Assembly: GCF_000003605.2 (NCBI RefSeq)
Contig: NW_003134357.1
Coordinates: forward strand, 154,335 to 165,803
Direction: 5' to 3'
DNA: 11,469 bases
Source: Saccoglossus kowalevskii
Lineage: Eukaryota; Hemichordata; Enteropneusta; Harrimaniidae
Shown here: one piece after another, positions 6,201-11,469 of the stretch
Layout: every line of letters starts with the position of its first letter
Numbering within the stretch: the stretch's first letter is position 1
The notes under the pieces: generated by a model
The model's input: only the letters and a program-made list of their open reading frames with translations
What the model was told of the DNA's origin: nothing
Database searches by the model: none
Made by a program: the position numbers and the translations under genes

Positions 6201-7871
6201 ATTGTAAATTTTGTTGTTGTATACAAGAATTACATTTGAAGAATACTTATTTTATGGTATTTTGAAACAACATTTCAATGTTAATTATTGCAGAGTTGTG
6301 ATTATTGTATACAAATTTTCTCTACACTATCACTGAATATGTGACTATGTAAGACCTGTACTGAAGTGTGATGTTATTTATTCTATATAGCTACCTGGTA
6401 AATGTTTGATAACTTGATTCTATGATAAATCAACTTTCAGTTGTAATAAAATAATTGTATACTACATCATGTCAATTACATCAATCATAATTGGATAAAA
6501 TGAACATAGTATCAATTGAATGATTAAAAAGTGTATTTTCTCTTCTCAAAATTGTTATGTTGACATATATTATAATGTATATCAGCATAGTGCTAGAGCA
6601 TGTAGGTGTTCTGTTTTATTTGGCATGAGAAAACCACAAAGTGGATATATGGGATAAATAGCATCCTGAGGGAATAATGACTACTGTGTCTGATATTACA
6701 ACAATCTTTTTTATTTTTAAACAGATAAAAATTGATCAATTATTCAGACATTTTCTAAAGGTTACTGTACTAAGCATGCTAATATAACAACTGATAAATC
6801 ATTTTAAATATAGGTGAATATGGCCATGCATGTTGTACCAATGTATGTCTACGGGATTACTTGATGGCCAATTGTTGTAGGTGAAAAAAATGTATATGTG
6901 GTTTTACAGCTCAACTCTACATTCATTCATCATTACTATGTGTCTTGATTGTTTTTATCCATACTTTAGCTTTCTAATTACAGCCTGTCCAACAGATTGT
7001 TGGTAGTATGTCTATTGGTATTTGGTCACACCACCGTATTCACCTATATCTAAGCTCTCAGATTATGATATGTTGTTGTAACCTTACATAATACCTTACC
7101 ATGCCAGGCAAGTTAGACTAGTCTTTGCCAACAGTGTGCAGGTTTGAAACGCATCTAAACCATTCAGTGCCATTTACTGTTGAATGAGGGGTAGTCACGC
7201 TTAATTATAAAGTTTTGTATACTATTAAGCAACTAACTACAAACTAAAATGGAATAGTTGAGGTTTTACTGACTCTACTTTGAAAAATATCACATTAAAT
7301 ATGGCTGTCTAATTGATAGATTTATTAAAAACACATGTCACAAGTATAGCTTTTACGCATGAAGTCAGCATGAATGCTTCTCCACTTAGCGACTGTCAAT
7401 CACCTAGTCACTGCTCAGAGGTTTGAAATACAAATTGTATTGTATTTGCTGTTTACATTAATCTCATAGTTAATATTAAGATAGTTATTCTTATGAAAAC
7501 TAACTTACAATTTTTATATGAACTTAAGGCACCAATATGTTAGTAAGCTTTGGTGTAAAATATGATAGAAGCATATATACTCCATGTAATGGGTTTTTGT
7601 ATTATCTTCATTGAGGGCAGGCTGTGTTTGCAAGGCTTTATGCAGTGTTCTAATTTCATAGAGTATTTCTTAAAATAGAAATGTTTTATGTGGTGCATAC
7701 TACTTTCCCATCTGTCTGCATGTGACTACTTTTACTTATATGGCCATGTACACTGTAGTTGACCTGTGTATGCCAAATAATAAAACAAATAACGTTTCAT
7801 TTCAAATTATCACTGTATGCCTGACATTGTTAACACGGTGTACATATTTTCTATGCAATTCATATTGGTAG
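6201..7871. other. AT-rich non-coding stretch, no gene recognised
   Basis: No ORF of coding character, RNA gene or transposon terminus was found. A GGTTTGAAACG at 7141-7151 faintly recalls a B-box but has no A-box or cloverleaf ahead of it. AATAAA occurs near 6447 and 7779 with no gene to serve. Confidence 0.6.
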
Positions 7872-7890
7872 ATTATTATTATTATTATTA
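7872..7890. repeat. (ATT)6 microsatellite
   Basis: Six uninterrupted ATT units run from 7872 to 7889, followed by A and then a TATA stretch. Confidence 0.95.
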
Positions 7891-9011
7891 TATACTCATT
7901 TTGATACTGATCTTGTAATATTATAATTATGCTAAACAAATGATATGTGTATCTGTTGCATCATCTCATTAAATGGAATCATCTACTAGGAATTGCTAAT
8001 GAGAAAATGAATGTGAAATATTTCTCAGGCTGCTCTGCCATATAGGGAAATGCTTATTACCATATCTATCCAGGGAGAATGACTGATTGACCAATAGCAA
8101 AATGTCATTTGAACACATCCTTATTCACAATTATGTTTATTTGGGCTTTTCTTTTTTTTCACCCCTCAATGGTTACAAACATTAATTGGTCAAACATTAT
8201 TGACAGGCTTTGTGTGCCATGTGATAATAGGTATGTGTAAATTCATTAAATATATACTTGGCTTCGCCAAAATTGGTTATTTTAATAATTCATTTTTCAT
8301 CAGTGATGTTTTAATGAGAAAGAGACTTCAGTGGATGAAAGCTGATTTATGATTTATTAAGCTGATAAAGATACAAGTGAAAAACTCTTTGATATTCAGC
8401 TAGCAGTGCATGTCTATGATTGGTTAGAACTGCTACAAGGTAATTTGAATATGGAGAACAAAAATAGATAAATTTGAGTGTCTTGAAGTCATTACTGTTG
8501 AATCCATGCATGTGTTCTACAATGGCCAATTGTCAGTAATGGGGTGATTGCACCAATCTATGCAAATTTATATTGTCATACCCACTAGAATTATTTTAAC
8601 CTACATAGATTCAGATTCAATGCATACAAATGTAGCTACTAAGCTTGTGCTTGATTGGCTCTAACAGTCAGACCAATCAGAGAGCAGTTTTTTTTTAATT
8701 TTTTTTTCGGTCAAATTTTGCATTGTATTTTTGCTTTCACTTAACTGTAGATTCATGCTTGGTAGAAACACTGAGGCTGATACAGAAAATTGTGGAAAAA
8801 TTATTTTGGTGGCAAGGGAGATTGAAATGTAAAATTAGTAATCAGAAGAAATATTCATGTACTGTTAAGAACTGGTAAGGAGAGATTATGAATATTTAGA
8901 AGATTATCACCTCAACTTGTGAAAGAGGTGTGGAACATCTCAGACAAATTAAATTGTGCAAATTGTGAGATTACAAAATAACCTGACAATCATTTCTCAA
9001 AATACTAATTC
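7891..9011. other. AT-rich non-coding stretch with small inverted repeats, no gene
   Basis: No gene is recognised; a 60-codon minus-strand frame at 8347-8529 looks random. Small structures are TTGACCAAT (8087-8095) facing ATTGGTCAA (8185-8193), the hairpin TTGGC TTC GCCAA (8258-8270), and two runs of nine T separated by AA (8688-8707). Confidence 0.55.
8652..8679. repeat. Inverted repeat TGATTGG...CCAATCA
   Basis: TGATTGG (8652-8658) and CCAATCA (8673-8679) are perfect inverse copies around a 14-base spacer, with weaker pairing outside. The run of T from 8688 lies just downstream. A similar TGATTGGNTNNAAC stretch occurs at about 8415. Confidence 0.5.
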
Positions 9012-9128
9012 AAATGAGCGAGATTGAAAGAACTTGTAAGTTTTCATCTCCAGCTGTTTTGCTCATTCACAAAGTGTATATTATGTGTGTTGTACTTTTA
9101 TTGAATATGGAGATGATCTCGCTCATTT
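9012..9128. repeat. Nested inverted repeat (13-bp outer arms, 7-bp inner arms)
   Basis: Outer arms AAATGAGCGAGAT (9012-9024) and ATCTCGCTCATTT (9116-9128) are perfect inverse copies. Inner arms CATCTCC (9045-9051) and GGAGATG (9109-9115) are also perfect, and the right inner arm directly abuts the right outer arm. A partial third copy, GCTCATT, lies at 9061-9067. The total span is 117 bp. This could be a small foldback transposon or a transcribed hairpin. No target duplication is evident and no protein is encoded. Confidence 0.75.
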
Positions 9129-9842
9129 TTATTTTACACAATTAAACCTTTCCAAATGTCCACTGATGCATTTGGTTAGAAACGAGTTTGATTGACACGC
9201 ACACAGTGTAGGATTTTCACCACACCGTGCATAAATATCAAAGTTGCATCCCTTTATCATAGTATTGTAAATAGCAAATTGTCATCTTCTAATCCTTATA
9301 TAAGTAATTCTAATTTGGATGGTTTCCTTGACAAATCAACACTTTGGAATACATACATAAGTGATGTATATTTCGATAAGTCTCAATTATTAACATTGGA
9401 ATTCATTTGAAAAAAAATTAAAATTTAATGTGAAGGGAAAAACCAATGTGCACTGAAGGGCTTAATGCATTGAGCTGAAAATTAGTGTGTAATCAGATTG
9501 TCTTTCTGAACAGGTGCTTTTACAATATGTGTGTCATTACTATTTCAAACCTATTTCTACATTGTTTGTGATAAATATTTTAATTGGGGCTCTAGAAACG
9601 TTGCTGACTGAAATCAGAGCATTCTTTATTTCTTTTAGCATAATCCAGGGTGTGTCCATATTCATTTTTACTATGCATGTACCATAGATGAAAAGGAAAA
9701 TGTCTTATCAATCTGTATAAAATGTTAACCAAGGTCAATTCTTAAGTGACAAGCATGTATCCTTTCAATCATATGTAGTTTAAATCATTGTTGCCACTTC
9801 AGGTCAAATACTGTTCCTGCCAAATTCTGCTTAGAAATATTG
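9129..9842. other. AT-rich non-coding stretch, no gene recognised
   Basis: The only open frame of note is 9192-9410 on the plus strand. It is 72 codons, starts only with TTG, and is rich in Ser, Asn, Ile and Leu. It matches no family I recognise, has no evident splice sites in place, and is probably chance. Confidence 0.5.
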
Positions 9843-9899
9843 TGTACCATTAATGTTATATTAATATTTAATAAGGGGCATCAAGATTAATATGGTACA
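9843..9899. repeat. Imperfect palindrome with TGTACCAT ends
   Basis: TGTACCAT (9843-9850) and ATGGTACA (9892-9899) are perfect inverse copies. Pairing continues inward with TTAAT against ATTAA after a small bulge. The 57-bp span is AT-rich inside apart from a GGGGC. Confidence 0.5.
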
Positions 9900-10561
9900 T
9901 GAAGTATAAATTGAACATATTTTTTTATGTAATGTTTTTTTTTCTCCCATGCAAAAATTTGTTTAGATGATGTATTGTTTTAATTGCATATTTGCCGTTA
10001 TGAAAAAAATGAATCCGGACGCAAGTGCATCTTTAGTTTGTATTCATTCTACTTGTTAGATTCTCAACTAGCAAGGTTGTAATAGTTTTTCTATGTTATT
10101 TATTAATAATATGAATATTTTAGATTTGTTATTGTTTACTGTAATTTGCTTGAGGGCAATATGCAACTACTGGTATTTATTTCCCACTCAATCTTTTGGT
10201 AAATCTTTCAAGAATTATGAAATTATTATAATCTCCCTGGCGGTGATTGTTTACTATCACCGATTTGGTGTTTTTTGACAATATTTTCATGTTATTAAAA
10301 TTGATAATTTTGATATGCAAGATTGACCACAATTAATGATATTCAGCTTAAAAAGAAACAATTGAACAGAATATATTTCGTTTTGGACTGGATAGTCGAG
10401 AGGCAAATATGACAGTATTGGAGTATTCCATTTGTGTATAATACATAAAAATTATGCATGTGCAATACTTGGTCATAAAAAGCTTGGATGTAGTCTTGAT
10501 GAATATCACTTATAACTAATAATAAAATGTGGGGTTTTTTTCCAAAATCACCGCTGCGTAA
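9900..10561. other. AT-rich non-coding stretch, no gene recognised
   Basis: No gene is recognised. A 61-codon plus-strand frame at 10093-10278 is hydrophobic (Ile, Leu, Phe, Tyr), as expected of T-rich DNA, and has no family resemblance. AATAAA at 10521-10526 followed by TGTGGGG and a T-run has the look of a poly(A) signal with a downstream GU-rich element, but no gene can be tied to it. Confidence 0.5.
10241..10262. repeat. Perfect hairpin, 7-bp stem and 8-base loop
   Basis: CGGTGAT (10241-10247) pairs with ATCACCG (10256-10262) around TGTTTACT. It is one of the few GC-bearing stems in this region. No T-tract or known regulatory motif accompanies it. Confidence 0.5.
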
Positions 10562-10750
10562 AGAGTCTTAATTGCCCAGTATTGTGGGCTCCTGTCTGTG
10601 GATGTTTTACCAAGGAGTCGGGCATCTTTGATCAAACAAAACTTGGTTGATGCACGCCAAATTGAAACACAAAATACTACTTGTGTAGACTGTCTGATAA
10701 TAATTGACTATTTTAGAGACTGGATAGAGACAGGCCTCAAGAAAGAATAA
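10562..10750 (+). other. Weak candidate coding segment (unassigned exon), no family recognised
   Basis: A 62-codon stretch is open up to TAA at 10748-10750, in a patch GC-richer than its surroundings. Its translation has a balanced composition (for example VDVLPRSR and DYFRDWIETGLKKE), unlike the chance frames nearby. TTAATTGCCCAG, ending at 10580, could act as a splice acceptor in phase 0. There is no ATG, so it would have to be an internal or last exon. The minus strand is also open over much of the same interval (about 10605-10750), with a possible GTAAAA donor, which weakens the case. I do not recognise the protein on either strand. Confidence 0.2.
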
Positions 10751-11469
10751 GGTAAATTACCAGCAATAGCGACGATTTCAAACATTTGTTTAAATATAAC
10801 CACATAAAGATGATCAAATCTTACCAGAAATTTTTTTAAAAAACATAGTTGAACTCTGGTGACCTTGCCCTTTGTTATATAATATAATTCCCTTTATCAT
10901 AGTTTGTTTCAATATAAATATGCATTGTCATAATTAATTTTGAATACAAACAAGTTTTGGGGTTGAACCAACAGTGGGGAATCAGTCTACCGAATGTCCT
11001 TAAAAGATGTAAATATCTTACAAAAACATTGGTGCCTTATTTGTTTAATTATTTTAAGGAACATAATTTCCAGCTTTATTCAAAGTAATTCAGATATTTT
11101 AGTATAAAAACAAATGCCTCATCGCAACACAAAAAAAGTGCTGCATTTAGACGTGAATAAATTCATAAAACATGCAAGATAACAGAAAATCTTAGCTGGC
11201 TTTTGTCCAAGTATTTTGTACAGGTGTCTGTCAAAAATGAATGATTCACTGAGACAAATATGAACTGCCTCATTGTGTGACTACTGTATTATATGAAAAG
11301 TAAAAAAAACACCCTTTATGAAAAGCTATCATGTTGCAAGCTCTGCTTTGTATGCAAATCAACTTAAATAGTTGGTGTCCAGTGGAGGGAGAAGTCAACA
11401 GTACTGTTGCCTCCTGAGAAACTACATCTTCAAACACTGCAATCTTTGAAGTGCGTTTTTAAACTAGTA
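10751..11469. other. AT-rich stretch to the window edge, no gene recognised
   Basis: No exon or RNA gene is supported. It contains a perfect 14-bp palindrome CAACAGTACTGTTG at 11396-11409, flanked by GGAGG (11384-11388) and CCTCC (11410-11414), which could extend a foldback with an unpaired 7-base bulge on the left. Confidence 0.5.

Noticed and set aside
10521-10526. AATAAA with a downstream GT-rich stretch as the 3' end of a gene.
   Set aside because: No coding segment upstream can be linked to it. AATAAA is frequent in AT-rich DNA.

Overview
The window looks like AT-rich, gene-poor nuclear DNA from an animal, most likely a marine invertebrate; the phylum cannot be fixed from sequence alone. 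The signs are a eukaryotic splice acceptor with a pyrimidine tract, one recognisable metazoan gene exon, short non-autonomous DNA transposons (MITE-like), a decayed tRNA-derived SINE, microsatellites and poly-T runs. No bacterial operon, ribosome binding site, CRISPR array or phage module is present.

Layout. 1-798 is a very homogeneous 51-bp tandem array, cut by the left window edge. 860-1076 is a MITE-like element that is related to a compact 104-bp copy at 5070-5173. About 3100-3331 is a minus-strand SINE remnant with a tRNA-Met-like head. 4073-4444 is the one convincing coding segment: the last coding exon of a sarcospan (SSPN) homologue on the plus strand. It covers the third membrane segment, the cysteine-bearing large extracellular loop, the fourth membrane segment and the short cytoplasmic tail. 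Its upstream exons were not found and probably lie to the left of the window. The probable 3' UTR follows and holds an inverted repeat and the 104-bp MITE. The first AATAAA after the stop comes just beyond that MITE.

5888-6071 is a second MITE family with different arms but the same outer ends (TAC[TC]GTAAAAT...ATTTTACAGTA). From 6072 to the right edge the DNA is AT-rich with no recognisable gene. It contains several hairpins or inverted repeats (6180-6200, 8087-8193, 8652-8679, 9012-9128, 9843-9899, 10241-10262), an ATT microsatellite, and one weak coding candidate at 10562-10750.

Function. Sarcospan is the small four-pass membrane protein of the dystrophin-glycoprotein complex. Everything else in the window is repeat, intron, UTR or intergenic DNA, and most open frames are by-products of repeats or chance. 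I see no undescribed multi-gene system. The most notable non-genic items are the three-monomer higher-order structure of the 51-bp array, the pair of MITE families sharing termini, and the nested palindrome at 9012-9128.
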